A DNA stretch of 30,196 bases, taken from positions 1 through 30,196 of the forward strand of contig JBLFWJ010000018.1 of assembly GCA_047611425.1 (NCBI GenBank). Direction: 5' to 3'. This stretch comes from JBLFWJ01 sp047611425 (GTDB lineage: Bacteria; Bacteroidota; Bacteroidia; UBA10329). The notes under the pieces are model-generated. The model saw nothing but the letters and a program-made list of their open reading frames with translations, had not been told where the DNA came from and did not search any database. Positions 8,206 through 17,625 of the stretch are shown piece after piece. Position 1 is the first letter of the stretch, and the number at the start of each line of letters is the position of its first letter. The translations under genes and the position numbers were made by a program.

Positions 8206-11200
8206 TTATTGCAATGTCGCCAATGGCGAATCGTAATAGGTGTCTCTAATTTCGAGGAATAAAGCGTCCATTTTCTCGAAATGTTCAATTCTTAGTTGAT
8301 CCGTTTCAGGGCTTGAACTGTTTGCCTCACCCGATTGTGGAGAAGTTTCAGGATTATTCAATCGTGCAACCAACGACAGTTTTTGAAGCACGGACATAGC
8401 GATTCGAGGTTCGGAATCCAGCATTTTGACTTGCTTATTGTCAAACTTGGCGTAGTACCGAATCTGACTTGCAGATAAATCTGCGAGTTTGTTTGCGATA
8501 TCAATTCCTTTCTCATGCTCACCCAACTCTATGTAGGCTTCAACTGCTCCAATCATGCTAAAGTTGAATGGAATAGACTCGTGTGGAATTGCCTCGATGC
8601 AACGATCTAATGTTGCTAACGCTTCCTCCTTCTTGTTCTCCACAATTAACTGCTTAGCTAATCGACCGAACATGCTACGGTAATTCAGGCTCATCCTTTC
8701 GGTTTCCGTGCCGTGATAAACATCCGGCATATGCATGTTGCCCCACTCAAATTCGTTGACCATGTGCTCATACATCGCATCGGTGTAAATCTCACCTGTC
8801 TGTCCGTCTGAGCTATTTGCTAAAACAGGCACAACCCGATAAGCCAAGCCCTCCACTCTGAAGTATTTCTGCAATCCTAGGTAGTTGTCACCTCCGACAG
8901 TTACTGCAAAGTAGATTGGTCGCTCCCAATTGTTGTTGGCTAGAATATCAAGAACAGCTAAGTGATTTCTGGTGATTGAAGATCCCTTCAAACTCCACTT
9001 CATCTCCTTAACAATTCTATGCGCGTTTTCCGGTTTCACCGTTCCACTTTCAATAACTCTAGCCGAGTCGATGGTCAATTTCACATTCTTGGTTGGAATG
9101 TAATTGTAGTTGCCAACCGTGGTTTGAAGTGTGAAGTCTTTTCCATCCTCACCTACAAACTTCATGATATCCTTCAACTCGGAGTGCCCTGGTATTCCTC
9201 GATCTACGATTGGAACCTGTAGTCGTTTATCTCCTCGTAACTGATCCTCACTAAAGCTCAATGGAACTGCTTCCGCATCGTACGCCTTTCTTCTCAATTG
9301 ATTGATGTACCAATTGGTGTTGAAAAGGCTCAGGTTTACAACCCGAATGTCGGTTCGTACTCCTTCAACCTCTTGTGCATACCACAAAGGGAATGTGTCA
9401 TTATCACCATTCGTGAAAATGATGGCGTTTGGTGCACATGTCTTCAAATAATTGACCGCGATATCACGGGCAGCATATCGGTTGCTACGATCATGATCAT
9501 CCCAGCCTTCTTTGGCCATTAATGTCGGTACTGCCAAAAGGCAAACAATTGAGGCAATTGCCCCAGCTAATGTTGGTGGTACTTTCTTATTGAGCAAATC
9601 GTAAAGCCAAAGAACACCAAGGCCAATCCAAATACTGAATGCATAGAACGAGCCTACATAGGCATAATCTCGCTCACGAGGCTGAATTGGATATTGATTC
9701 AAATAGACGGAAATAGCCAAGCCGGTCATCACGAATAGCAAACCAACGATAATACCTTGATTCCTGTTTTTCATGAACTGGAAAGTCATTCCCAAAAGCC
9801 CTAATAACAGAGGTAAAAGGAAGAATGTATTCCTCGCTTTATTTCCAGACAAATCGATTGGAAGATCACTTTGCGGCCCGAGTCTCATCTCGTCCAAAGG
9901 TGTTATGCCTGATATCCAGTTGCCTTTGGTTAACTCCCCGTGACCTTGGACATCGTTCTGCCTACCTGCAAAATTCCACATGAAGTATCGCCAGTACATG
10001 TGGCCTAGCTGATACTCCCAGAAGAACTTGAAATTCTGAGCAGGGGTCGGTTTTCGATCGCCACCTTTTGCCCCAGACCAATTTTTGTACTCCTTAATAT
10101 GATGTGCTTGATTACTGTACATCCTTGGAAACAGACCACTCAGCTTCTTATCATAAATAGGAATGCGCTTGTGATCGGAAATTTTGTAATCCTCTTCGGC
10201 AGGATAGTACACAGCTCTACCTTCTTCGGTAGCTGTCATCTGGGCATTAAAATATTGCCCATGACCTAATGGTCGATCACCATATTGTTCACGGTTCAAA
10301 TAACTGTGTAGAGCGAAAATATGCTCTGGATTACTCTCGTCCATTGGTGGGTTAGCCAATGATCGAATTACGGTTACTGTGTATGCCGAGTAACCTATCA
10401 TCAACATTGTAAAGCAAAGAATAGCTGTGTTTGCTACTGCCCAACCTTTCTTTTTAGTAAAGAATAACCCACCGGCAATCAATCCAATCATTACCAGAAA
10501 GTAGGCCACCACACCAGTGTTGAACGGCATTCCCATTCCATTTACAAACAGCAACTCAAAGCTGCTGGCCATGGCTATTACTTTAGGAATAACGCCATAT
10601 TGGGTTGCTACCAAAATGACCAATGAAATAACAAACGTGGTCGCAATTCCTAGTAAGCTTGGTTTGAACTTTCTGAAATAGACCACAAACGTCATGGCCG
10701 GAATTGTCAAGAGGTTCAAGAGGTGAACTCCAATACTCAATCCCATGAAGAGGGCAATTAGAATAATCCAACGGTCGGCATGTTTTTCATCTGCAACCTG
10801 ATCCCATTTTAATATGGTCCAGAAAACCAAGGCGGTAAAAAAGGATGACATGGCGTAAACCTCACCTTCAACGGCCGAGAACCAGAATGAGTCTGAAAAT
10901 GTGTAGGCCAAACCACCTACAGCGCCAGCACCCATTATGGCTATGGTTTTACCCATGTCCAAGGTTTTGTCTTCCATGGTTAGAAGTTTTCTCGCGAAAT
11001 GGGTAATCGACCAGAACAAAAACAAAATGGTAAATGCGCTGCAAAGTGCCGACATTATGTTGACCCATTTTGCAACTTCGGTCACATCATCTCCAGCTAA
11101 AAGGGAGAAAACCCGCGCTATCATTTGAAAAGTTGGTGCACCGGGCTCGTGCCCGACCATCAACTTATAGGATGCTGCGATGTACTCACCACAGTCCCAC

Positions 11201-11298
11201 CAACTAGCCGTTGGTTCAATTGTGGACGTGAATGTGAATGCGGCAATAAAAAAGATGACCCATCCGGTCACGTTGTTTATTAGTTTGAATTGCTTCAT
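8206..11298 (-). CDS. DUF2723 / GT117-type multi-pass membrane protein (upstream paralogue)
   Basis: A 1030-residue paralogue of the next gene. It shares the membrane half, the WWDCGEY motif, the HEPGAP/HAPGAP loop and the soluble block FTNGDNDTFPLWYAQEVEGV. It differs in a longer C-terminus, whose final 200 residues look helical and TPR-like, ending in a Ser/Pro/Glu-rich linker. It probably acts in the inner membrane as a GT-C-type glycosyltransferase; substrate and sugar are not readable. ATG at 11298 fits the position of the first membrane helix (VIFFIAAFTFTSTI). As the first gene of the unit it should carry the promoter, but only a weak TAATTTCG element is visible about 30 bases upstream. 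Confidence 0.85.
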   Translation of the reverse strand: MKQFKLINNVTGWVIFFIAAFTFTSTIEPTASWWDCGEYIAASYKLMVGHEPGAPTFQMIARVFSLLAGDDVTEVAKWVNIMSALCSAFTILFLFWSITHFARKLLTMEDKTLDMGKTIAIMGAGAVGGLAYTFSDSFWFSAVEGEVYAMSSFFTALVFWTILKWDQVADEKHADRWIILIALFMGLSIGVHLLNLLTIPAMTFVVYFRKFKPSLLGIATTFVISLVILVATQYGVIPKVIAMASSFELLFVNGMGMPFNTGVVAYFLVMIGLIAGGLFFTKKKGWAVANTAILCFTMLMIGYSAYTVTVIRSLANPPMDESNPEHIFALHSYLNREQYGDRPLGHGQYFNAQMTATEEGRAVYYPAEEDYKISDHKRIPIYDKKLSGLFPRMYSNQAHHIKEYKNWSGAKGGDRKPTPAQNFKFFWEYQLGHMYWRYFMWNFAGRQNDVQGHGELTKGNWISGITPLDEMRLGPQSDLPIDLSGNKARNTFFLLPLLLGLLGMTFQFMKNRNQGIIVGLLFVMTGLAISVYLNQYPIQPRERDYAYVGSFYAFSIWIGLGVLWLYDLLNKKVPPTLAGAIASIVCLLAVPTLMAKEGWDDHDRSNRYAARDIAVNYLKTCAPNAIIFTNGDNDTFPLWYAQEVEGVRTDIRVVNLSLFNTNWYINQLRRKAYDAEAVPLSFSEDQLRGDKRLQVPIVDRGIPGHSELKDIMKFVGEDGKDFTLQTTVGNYNYIPTKNVKLTIDSARVIESGTVKPENAHRIVKEMKWSLKGSSITRNHLAVLDILANNNWERPIYFAVTVGGDNYLGLQKYFRVEGLAYRVVPVLANSSDGQTGEIYTDAMYEHMVNEFEWGNMHMPDVYHGTETERMSLNYRSMFGRLAKQLIVENKKEEALATLDRCIEAIPHESIPFNFSMIGAVEAYIELGEHEKGIDIANKLADLSASQIRYYAKFDNKQVKMLDSEPRIAMSVLQKLSLVARLNNPETSPQSGEANSSSPETDQLRIEHFEKMDALFLEIRDTYYDSPLATLQ

Positions 11299-11403
11299 TT
11301 GCTTGCGTGGTAAGGGTTGCCGAAATTAGAAATTTAAAGTGTCCATAGAATTCGGATGTCTTTTTTGATGTTAAAATCTGTGCTTATTTATTATCAAAAA
11401 ATA

Positions 11404-11411
11404 TATCTTTG
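11404..11411 (+). promoter_or_regulatory. Promoter -7 element for tRNA-Gln
   Basis: TATCTTTG is a perfect TAnnTTTG match, ending 9 bases before the tRNA. A partial -33 match (TGTG at 11379-11382) lies 21 bases upstream. Confidence 0.6.
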
Positions 11412-11420
11412 CCGCCCGAT

Positions 11421-11492
11421 TGACCCATGGTGTAACTGGCAACACGTCTGTTTTTGGTACAGAAGAGTCTAGGTTCGAGCCCTAGTGGGTCA
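11421..11492 (+). tRNA. tRNA-Gln (anticodon TTG)
   Basis: A 72-base cloverleaf: acceptor TGACCCA paired with TGGGTCA, D stem GTGT/ACAC, anticodon stem TCTGT/ACAGA around loop TTTTGGT (anticodon TTG, reads CAA), and T stem CTAGG/CCTAG with TTCGAGC. The 3' CCA is not encoded, as is common outside Gammaproteobacteria. A terminator follows eight bases later. Confidence 0.93.
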
Positions 11493-11499
11493 ACTCTCA

Positions 11500-11531
11500 A
11501 AAAGCACTTTCCTAACGGAAGTGCTTTTTTT
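11500..11531 (+). terminator. Intrinsic terminator after tRNA-Gln
   Basis: The stem AGCACTTTCC / GGAAGTGCT (one bulged T) around TAAC is followed by seven T. The A-rich 5' flank means it may also work on the minus strand, though no minus-strand gene ends here. Confidence 0.8.
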
Positions 11532-11614
11532 GTGCCTGTAAAAACCAGATTTGGAGACAATTTCATGGCATACAACACGAATTCCTTTTTGGATAGTTGC
11601 CTGATGAGTTGTTA

Positions 11615-11634
11615 CCTTAACATTTCTTAACCAA
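11615..11634 (+). promoter_or_regulatory. CTTAAC direct repeat, possible regulator site
   Basis: CTTAAC occurs at 11616-11621 and again at 11626-11631, a 10-base period, which is one helical turn as expected for a tandem OmpR/PhoB-type site. The flanks resemble a site at 19049-19068 (ACCTTA, a few bases, TTCTTAACC in both). It lies 24 bases before the histidine kinase ATG. Which protein binds is inference. Confidence 0.35.
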
Positions 11635-11654
11635 GTACGTAGGAGGCTGACCAG

Positions 11655-13847
11655 ATGCCAATTTTCCGATTAACAATTCTTACCCTTTTCATTTTGGGCT
11701 GCTCTTTGAGCGCGAACAATCCCGTGTATGGACAAAATGTAGACAGCTTGAGAGATGTTCTTGCTCATTCTGAAGACCCGTATGTACAGGCTGAGCTAAA
11801 CTTAGAAATAGGCGAAATCCTTTTTAGAAAAAAGGATAGCACAGCAATCGACTTTCTTCGTAAAGCATCCATGCTGTCTTCTCAAGAGCGAGAGCCCGCT
11901 CTTGAAATGAAGGCCCATTACTTTTTGTTTAAATACCTGAAGAGGGAAGGGCGCTTTGATGAAGCTATTGATGAGATTGACAAAGCAATAACCCAAGCTC
12001 AGGTCTTTAAAGACCGAAAGGAGGAAGGTCAATACATCTTTCAAAAAGCCCGGGCTTTAAGAAAACATGGACTGGCGGAAAAGTCTGTTACTCATTATGA
12101 GGCCAGCATTGAATTATTTACAGAATTGAACGATTCCGCGCAACTAGCTAGGTCGCTAATTGGGTTAGGCATTTCTTATAAGATCATGGCCCAATACTAC
12201 AAGGCCCTTGAATATTATGAGCGTGCCCTGGAGATAAATACGTTGATGAAGGACTCGCTTAGGATGGCCTACGGCCTGAATAACATTGGTAATGTCCTTA
12301 AGAACAAAGGCGATCTAGATTCTGCTCACGTTAATTATTTGAAAGCCCTACATGTGTTTGAAAGAATGAAGGACACGGCTATGGCTACAAATTCGCTCAA
12401 CAACATTGGGCTGATAATGAAGAAGTTAGGAAATGATGACAAGGCTCTAGAGTATTATTTCAGAGTTTTGAGATTAAGAGAATTAACAGGTGACCGATTA
12501 GGTCAATCATCTATTTGGAACAACATAGCCCTTGTTCATAGAGACAACAAGGCAATGGACTCTGCATACTATTATATGACCAAGGTTCTGAATCAAGCCA
12601 TTGCGTTGGACCTCAAAGACAGACAGGCATTAGCTCATCACAATTTGGGCAATTTTGAGTTTGAAGAAGGTAGTCCAGATAGTGCGCTTTCACATCTTAC
12701 GAAAGCCTTAAACATTAGAACAGAATTAGATGAAAAGTGGGGTATGACATCCACCTTATCTGCCCTTGGCAGGCTATATCTGGACCAAGGGAAAAATGCC
12801 GATGCGCTGCGTGTTCTAGAGCAATCTTTAAAGTTTTCTAAAGAAATAGAGACGCCAGATCAAACAATTGATGCGCTGAAAAAACTGGGTGAGATTTATG
12901 CCATTAACGGTGACTACAAAAAGGCATATGCGGCCGTTTTGGAGATGGAGGTAATCAATGATACGATGATGACCCAACAACGGCATTCGTCTATCAATGA
13001 AATGACTGCCAAATATGAGCATGAAAAAAAGCAACAGGAGATTGAACTACTGAATAAGGAAAACGAAGTTCAAGCTTTAAGAATTGATCGGGAAAAAACA
13101 CTGAGACGCCTTTTGGTTGTTGTTGTTCTGTTGGTTCTGGTTCTCGTGTTTGTACTCTGGAATAGGGCTCGCAGTCTAAGAACGGTAAACTCGAGCTTAG
13201 AAGAACAGAAAGCTACGTTAGAAAAGAATCATCACGAAAAGGAGGTTCTGTTAAAAGAGATTCATCACCGAGTAAAAAATAACCTACAAATCATTTCGAG
13301 CCTGCTCAGCATGCATGCTCGAGAGGTTAAAGATGAGCGGATAGCAGGTGCTTTGAAAGAAGGGAAAAACCGTGTTAAGAGCATGGCCCTGATTCATCAA
13401 ATGTTTTACCAAGACACAGAAGGGCTTACTGAAATTGGCCTTCACTCTTACGCGAAAGAACTTTGCCAAAGTATTCTAAGCAGTTATGCTGTTAACAAAG
13501 ACAGCATCAGTCTGGAGTTTGACCTAAATACGGTCACAATTAATATTGATGATGGAATACTGCTTGGGTTGATTATAAACGAATTGGTGAGCAACTCTGT
13601 TAAATATGGATTTCCGGATAATCGTAAAGGAGTAATCAGTGTGACACTTGACCAACAAGGCGAATCCTTGCATTTAACAGTCTCAGATGATGGTATTGGG
13701 AAAAATAATGTTCACGGCCCGGAGAGTACTAATTTCGGACTTAAGCTTGTAAATTCATTTATCAAAAAACTAAAAGGAACGATGACTGTGGACACGTCAA
13801 ACGGCTATAAAACTGCTATCATTATCCCACATCAAAACGTAGTTTAA
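11655..13847 (+). CDS. TPR-containing sensor histidine kinase (HisKA_2 type)
   Basis: A 730-residue membrane sensor kinase. An N-terminal signal (about 1-26, ending VYGQ) is followed by some 400 residues of TPR repeats in the periplasm (e.g. YKALEYYERALEI, ALNNIGNVLKNKGDLDSA). A coiled coil (about 430-475) leads to one membrane helix (RRLLVVVVLLVLVLVFVLW). The cytoplasmic part has a HisKA_2 phosphoacceptor region, EIHHRVKNNLQII, with H537/H538, and an ATPase domain with the N-box NELVSNSVKYGF and G-box DDGIG. A strong AGGAGG lies 8 bases before ATG 11655, unusual for Bacteroidota. The response regulator starts 26 bases downstream, so the two form a pair. The signal sensed is unknown. Confidence 0.92.
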   Translation: MPIFRLTILTLFILGCSLSANNPVYGQNVDSLRDVLAHSEDPYVQAELNLEIGEILFRKKDSTAIDFLRKASMLSSQEREPALEMKAHYFLFKYLKREGRFDEAIDEIDKAITQAQVFKDRKEEGQYIFQKARALRKHGLAEKSVTHYEASIELFTELNDSAQLARSLIGLGISYKIMAQYYKALEYYERALEINTLMKDSLRMAYGLNNIGNVLKNKGDLDSAHVNYLKALHVFERMKDTAMATNSLNNIGLIMKKLGNDDKALEYYFRVLRLRELTGDRLGQSSIWNNIALVHRDNKAMDSAYYYMTKVLNQAIALDLKDRQALAHHNLGNFEFEEGSPDSALSHLTKALNIRTELDEKWGMTSTLSALGRLYLDQGKNADALRVLEQSLKFSKEIETPDQTIDALKKLGEIYAINGDYKKAYAAVLEMEVINDTMMTQQRHSSINEMTAKYEHEKKQQEIELLNKENEVQALRIDREKTLRRLLVVVVLLVLVLVFVLWNRARSLRTVNSSLEEQKATLEKNHHEKEVLLKEIHHRVKNNLQIISSLLSMHAREVKDERIAGALKEGKNRVKSMALIHQMFYQDTEGLTEIGLHSYAKELCQSILSSYAVNKDSISLEFDLNTVTINIDDGILLGLIINELVSNSVKYGFPDNRKGVISVTLDQQGESLHLTVSDDGIGKNNVHGPESTNFGLKLVNSFIKKLKGTMTVDTSNGYKTAIIIPHQNVV

Positions 13848-13873
13848 GCTAACGGCAATTAAAAATTCTAATA

Positions 13874-14233
13874 ATGAAGAAGGTATTGATAGTTGAAGAT
13901 GCGGTAATAATTGCTGAAGACCTTGCTGCCTCGGTTGAAGAACTAGGATATGAAATGGTCGGAATTGCGGACAATGCCCCCGAAGCCTATGAAATTATTG
14001 AGCGAAAAAGACCAGACGTTGCCTTGCTCGACATTAATCTAGGAACAGAAATAGATGGCCTTGACATTGCCAAAAAATTGAATGAGGAGTATCAATTGCC
14101 ATTCATCTTCATTACGGCTTTCAGCAGTAAGCAGACACAAGAGAAAATTGCCAGCCTTAACCCAAAAGGCTATCTGGTAAAACCATTCGAAAATGATGAG
14201 CTTGAAGCTGCACTCAAAAAGGCTCTAGAATAA
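13874..14233 (+). CDS. Single-domain response regulator (CheY-like receiver)
   Basis: A 119-residue receiver with no output domain. The acidic pair E8/D9, phosphoacceptor D53 (ALLDINLG), T81 (FITAF) and K103 (YLVKPF) are all present, so it should be phosphorylatable. It follows the TPR histidine kinase by 26 bases and is almost certainly its partner. With no DNA-binding region it must act by protein contact or as a phosphorelay intermediate; the GYEMVGIADNAPEAYEI style is that of receivers commonly paired with HisKA_2 kinases. The output is unknown. Confidence 0.92.
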   Translation: MKKVLIVEDAVIIAEDLAASVEELGYEMVGIADNAPEAYEIIERKRPDVALLDINLGTEIDGLDIAKKLNEEYQLPFIFITAFSSKQTQEKIASLNPKGYLVKPFENDELEAALKKALE

Positions 14234-14267
14234 CTAATCTACGGTCAACCGTTTTTTCCCGATAAAC

Positions 14268-14305
14268 GACCTAACTGACTTTAATCAGTTCGCGTAAGCT
14301 AGGTC
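14268..14305 (+). promoter_or_regulatory. Nested inverted repeat touching a start codon
   Basis: An outer pair GACCTA (14268-14273) / TAGGTC (14300-14305) encloses an inner pair AACTGA (14273-14278) / TCAGTT (14285-14290). The outer arm ends on the base before the ATG at 14306. In RNA this would form a structured leader just before the start; as DNA it could be an operator. Confidence 0.35.
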
Positions 14306-14575
14306 ATGTCAAAAGTCGCCATCATATTCTCGATTGCGTTTTGCATCAGCCTTTCAGCTTTTGCAGATGAGTACCCTTCACTTTTTAAAAGAATGTCTAT
14401 AGAGCCAATAAAGGTTCAGGAGGCAACCTTCCAAGCCATTAACGAGACCACGCTTAATATAGAACCAGATAAGGGGCTGTATGACCCGTTTGATTTTGTA
14501 AACATGGATATACGTAAAAGCAAGTTTAGAGTATGCTGTATTGGTGCTGGTTACGGCATCAAATACCGATTTTAA
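14306..14575 (+). CDS. Small secreted protein of unknown function
   Basis: An 89-residue protein with a clear N-terminal signal (SKVAIIFSIAFCISLSAFA, cleavage likely after AFA). The mature part is about 68 residues, with LYDPFDFVNMDIRKSKFRVC and a C-terminal aromatic ending (GIKYRF) of the sort seen at the end of outer-membrane strands. I do not recognise the family. It lies 72 bases after the response regulator and before a strong bidirectional terminator, so it may be the last gene of the kinase/regulator unit. Confidence 0.6.
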   Translation: MSKVAIIFSIAFCISLSAFADEYPSLFKRMSIEPIKVQEATFQAINETTLNIEPDKGLYDPFDFVNMDIRKSKFRVCCIGAGYGIKYRF

Positions 14576-14614
14576 AACCGCATAAACAGACTTTGACAAA
14601 TCATATGAAAAAAC

Positions 14615-14644
14615 AAGCCCGATCAGAAAATTCTGATCGGGCTT
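14615..14644. terminator. Bidirectional intrinsic terminator
   Basis: A perfect 14-base inverted repeat with arms AAGCCCGATCAGAA and TTCTGATCGGGCTT separated by two bases, with an A-rich 5' flank and T-rich 3' flank. It sits between the convergent small secreted protein gene and the TonB-dependent receptor gene and should stop both. Confidence 0.85.
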
Positions 14645-14703
14645 TTCTCTGCCTTTTTTTATTTGATAAACCTTCAGAGATCGAATGGAACTGTCTCGTT
14701 GGG

Positions 14704-17538
14704 TTAAAAATTGAAGCTATACTTGACTCTGAACTGCATGCCCGGCTTATACGAAGTAAAGACCTGATCATCTGCCTCAAACGACCTGTAAACCATTGTT
14801 CTCTCCTGGTCGAGAAGGTTATTCACACCAATCGTAATTCTGGAGCCTTTATTCTTTCCCAAGTCAACGTAGGCGTTCAAGTTCAGACTATGATATGAAA
14901 GCGTATACACATCTGGCACCCGACCAGATCCAATTATAGAAAGCTGATCACCCTGGACATTGTAGTTTAAGGAAAGGTTTGCCCGACCTGCAATTTCGTA
15001 GGATATACTTGCATTAATCGCATAAGGTGACTGACCTGACATCAACCTGAATTTGTCTACTTCTTCGGTTGATCTTGCATTGCGTTGCCGAAGGTCCAAT
15101 TCGCTATCCCCATCATTGTTGATAATTACGGTAGACATGTCTACCATACTTTTAACCAGTGTGAGGTTTGCCGTAAAAAAGAAACCTTGAAGGAACTTTG
15201 AAGAAGTGTGCTGACGCAGCCCCTTTCTCACCTCCAACTCCCCTCCAAACAGATGTGCTTTCCCTGAATTTCGTGGCTTTAAATTATCCGGCTGAAGGTC
15301 AAATGAAACCAGCTCAATATGGCCGTCAAAGTGCTTGTAAAACCCAGATACAGAGACCATATCCTTGCCTCCCATGAAGAATTCATATCGAAGATCCGCG
15401 TTGTCAATATTCACTTGTTGTAGGTCGATATTTCCAATAAACGTTCGTTTGGTTATCGGATCATAGATTTCGGCTATGGACTTTTCCTTGAAGGATGGTC
15501 TAGCAACTGTTCTACCGTAACCAACCCTAACATTCATTTTATCGGTTGCCTTAATGACCATGTTAACAGCTGGAAGAATGTTGAACTTATTCAGTGTATT
15601 TTCATTTATGTAGCGTTGTGAGCCATCTGAGTTTTGACCATTATAAAACATCATTGCCTGCTCTATTCTAACCCCATAGCTTAGGTTTAATCGGTCAGTA
15701 ATCTTTTGTTCCGCCATTACATATGCACTGGCTACATTCTGCTTTGCGTCATACTGATTAGCCAATTGGAAGTTGCCAATGGTATAGGTACCATCTCTGT
15801 AGTTAGACGATTCCGGATCGGCAGACCATATGTTGCCATCCTGCAAAAACCAATCGGGATCCAAGCTAATGTCGCTAAGGTTATTAGGTCGATGTTTGAA
15901 AGAGTGCACCGCAAATGTTCGTGATTTGAACGTGTTGATCACCCCCGTCTTAATCGAAATATTCTTGTGCACAGGGATTCTTAGATCCACCTTGAACGAT
16001 TCATTAAACTCATTTAAGTTTCTCCAAAACCGGTCGATGCCGGCACCATTTCCGGTGGTTAACGCGGTATCTCCGTCCGTAATTGAAATCCGAGTTTCTC
16101 TGAAATCTGGGTCGTATACACGGGAATATGAGAACGAGTTGGCCCATTTAACATCAATGGTTTTCACTCGATGCTCTCCGCTAAGTTGAACCGTTCCTAA
16201 GCTCCGCTGGGTGTACGTCAGAACGTTTTCTGAAAGGGTTGCCTGATTTTGCTCCACATCCTTACTTGTCCGTTGAGCAGCAACCGATTCACCACTTTGA
16301 TTATAAAGCGCCATGGCCGTGATTGTGCTGTTCTTTCTTTTGAACGAAAGTGAGCCCAATGCATTCCAGGTTACTATGTTCTTGCCTAAATCCCCAATTC
16401 GTAGACGTTGCTTTTCAAGTTCGGTGACATTTGGGTCCGTGCTACGGAGATAATCGTTTGACTGAAATCCTTTATAGAAGGTGCTGGTATTGTTGTAATT
16501 CAAAACCACATTATACCCGATTGTGAGCCCATTTTCTTTGTCCACTTTATTTCCATGATTAAATGAGAATGAGGTATTAAGGAAAGCAAACCGCTTTTTG
16601 GCTGCCAATTCAGAATTGAAACTCCTCGTTACGCTTTCCAACTCACCATCCAAGATGGACTCATCAGGAATTTCAGTCTCACCAGATAGTGGCATTGCCC
16701 GAGACCCATCGTCAAAACCAAAGGCATCAAACTTTCCAGGCGCATACAGAATAAAATCGGGATTGAAGTTCATCCCAGGAACATAAGAGAACCCCAGACT
16801 CAATTGGGTCGACTTTACGCTTGGAAACTTCTTGGTGACCACATTTACCAATCCCCCAGCAAAATCTCCGTTCAACTCTGGCGAAAAGGATTTGTAAACA
16901 TTTACGTTTTCTAATACCGCAGTTGGAAATATGTCAATCTGAACCGAGTTGATATCCGGATCTAAACCAGGAAGCACCATTCCGTTCAGCAACGACTTGG
17001 TATATCTGTCTCCTAAGCCTCGCACGTAGACGTACTTTCCGTCCTGCACCGTTACGCCAGTTACTCGTTTAATGGCTCCTCCTAGATCAGAATCTCCTGC
17101 CTTTTTAAAGCTTTGGGCTGAGAGTCCGTCAGTAACCACCGAGGCATTTTTCATTGCGATCAACGCTCCTGCTTCTGAGCTTTCCTTGGCTTTAGCTGAA
17201 ACGGTAACCATTTCTACTTCCTGAGAGGCAATTTTCAACTCCGCTTCTAGGCGGGTTACTTGCCCGGTTTTTACCACAACACCAGGGTAGGTGATGCTTT
17301 CATACGATATGAAAGAAACGACCACCTCATAGGTACCTGCCGGCACAGACAAACTGAAATTCCCATCAAAATCTGTGGTAACTCCAACACCTGACAATGC
17401 CGGAATTGAAACGGTTGCTCCAATCATTGGCCCACCAAACTGGCCATCACTTACAGTTCCTCTTATAGTGCCTTTGCCATCTGCAGAGGCCGTTGACCCC
17501 ACCAAGAGTAATAGAGCAATGCGTAATAAATGTTTCAT
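14704..17538 (-). CDS. TonB-dependent outer-membrane receptor
   Basis: A 944-residue outer-membrane transporter. Signal peptide (LLRIALLLLVGSTASA), then a carboxypeptidase-regulatory-like domain (about 25-105, IRGTVSD... GATVSI... TTDFDGNFSLSVPAGTY), a plug domain (about 125-240, with VYVRGLGDRYTKSLLNGM), and a beta-barrel ending in the aromatic RVKYSFNF. The layout is that of SusC/RagA-like and related Bacteroidota receptors, but no SusD partner is present. The gene upstream in the same direction, 87 bases away, encodes a beta-helix lipoprotein that may be its surface partner. The substrate cannot be read; an association with phosphate starvation is only a guess from the PhoB-like regulator next door. 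Confidence 0.92.
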   Translation of the reverse strand: MKHLLRIALLLLVGSTASADGKGTIRGTVSDGQFGGPMIGATVSIPALSGVGVTTDFDGNFSLSVPAGTYEVVVSFISYESITYPGVVVKTGQVTRLEAELKIASQEVEMVTVSAKAKESSEAGALIAMKNASVVTDGLSAQSFKKAGDSDLGGAIKRVTGVTVQDGKYVYVRGLGDRYTKSLLNGMVLPGLDPDINSVQIDIFPTAVLENVNVYKSFSPELNGDFAGGLVNVVTKKFPSVKSTQLSLGFSYVPGMNFNPDFILYAPGKFDAFGFDDGSRAMPLSGETEIPDESILDGELESVTRSFNSELAAKKRFAFLNTSFSFNHGNKVDKENGLTIGYNVVLNYNNTSTFYKGFQSNDYLRSTDPNVTELEKQRLRIGDLGKNIVTWNALGSLSFKRKNSTITAMALYNQSGESVAAQRTSKDVEQNQATLSENVLTYTQRSLGTVQLSGEHRVKTIDVKWANSFSYSRVYDPDFRETRISITDGDTALTTGNGAGIDRFWRNLNEFNESFKVDLRIPVHKNISIKTGVINTFKSRTFAVHSFKHRPNNLSDISLDPDWFLQDGNIWSADPESSNYRDGTYTIGNFQLANQYDAKQNVASAYVMAEQKITDRLNLSYGVRIEQAMMFYNGQNSDGSQRYINENTLNKFNILPAVNMVIKATDKMNVRVGYGRTVARPSFKEKSIAEIYDPITKRTFIGNIDLQQVNIDNADLRYEFFMGGKDMVSVSGFYKHFDGHIELVSFDLQPDNLKPRNSGKAHLFGGELEVRKGLRQHTSSKFLQGFFFTANLTLVKSMVDMSTVIINNDGDSELDLRQRNARSTEEVDKFRLMSGQSPYAINASISYEIAGRANLSLNYNVQGDQLSIIGSGRVPDVYTLSYHSLNLNAYVDLGKNKGSRITIGVNNLLDQERTMVYRSFEADDQVFTSYKPGMQFRVKYSFNF

Positions 17539-17570
17539 CTTAATTTATTGATCAATAATCTCTTAAAAAC

Positions 17571-17602
17571 GGAAACGCCCACTGCATCCACAGCGGGTTT
17601 CC
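17571..17602 (-). other. Imperfect hairpin between lipoprotein and receptor genes
   Basis: GGAAAC at 17571 pairs with GTTTCC at 17597-17602, with further imperfect pairing (CTG/CAG) inside. No T-run follows on the minus strand, so it is more likely a transcript-processing or stabilising structure than a terminator. Confidence 0.3.
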
Positions 17603-17625
17603 AGAAATGCTGTTTGAGTTTAGAA

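Noticed and set aside
11655..11740. ILGC in the kinase N-terminus read as a lipobox
   Set aside because: A normal signal peptide cut after VYGQ fits better, and the protein has its own membrane helix near residue 490.
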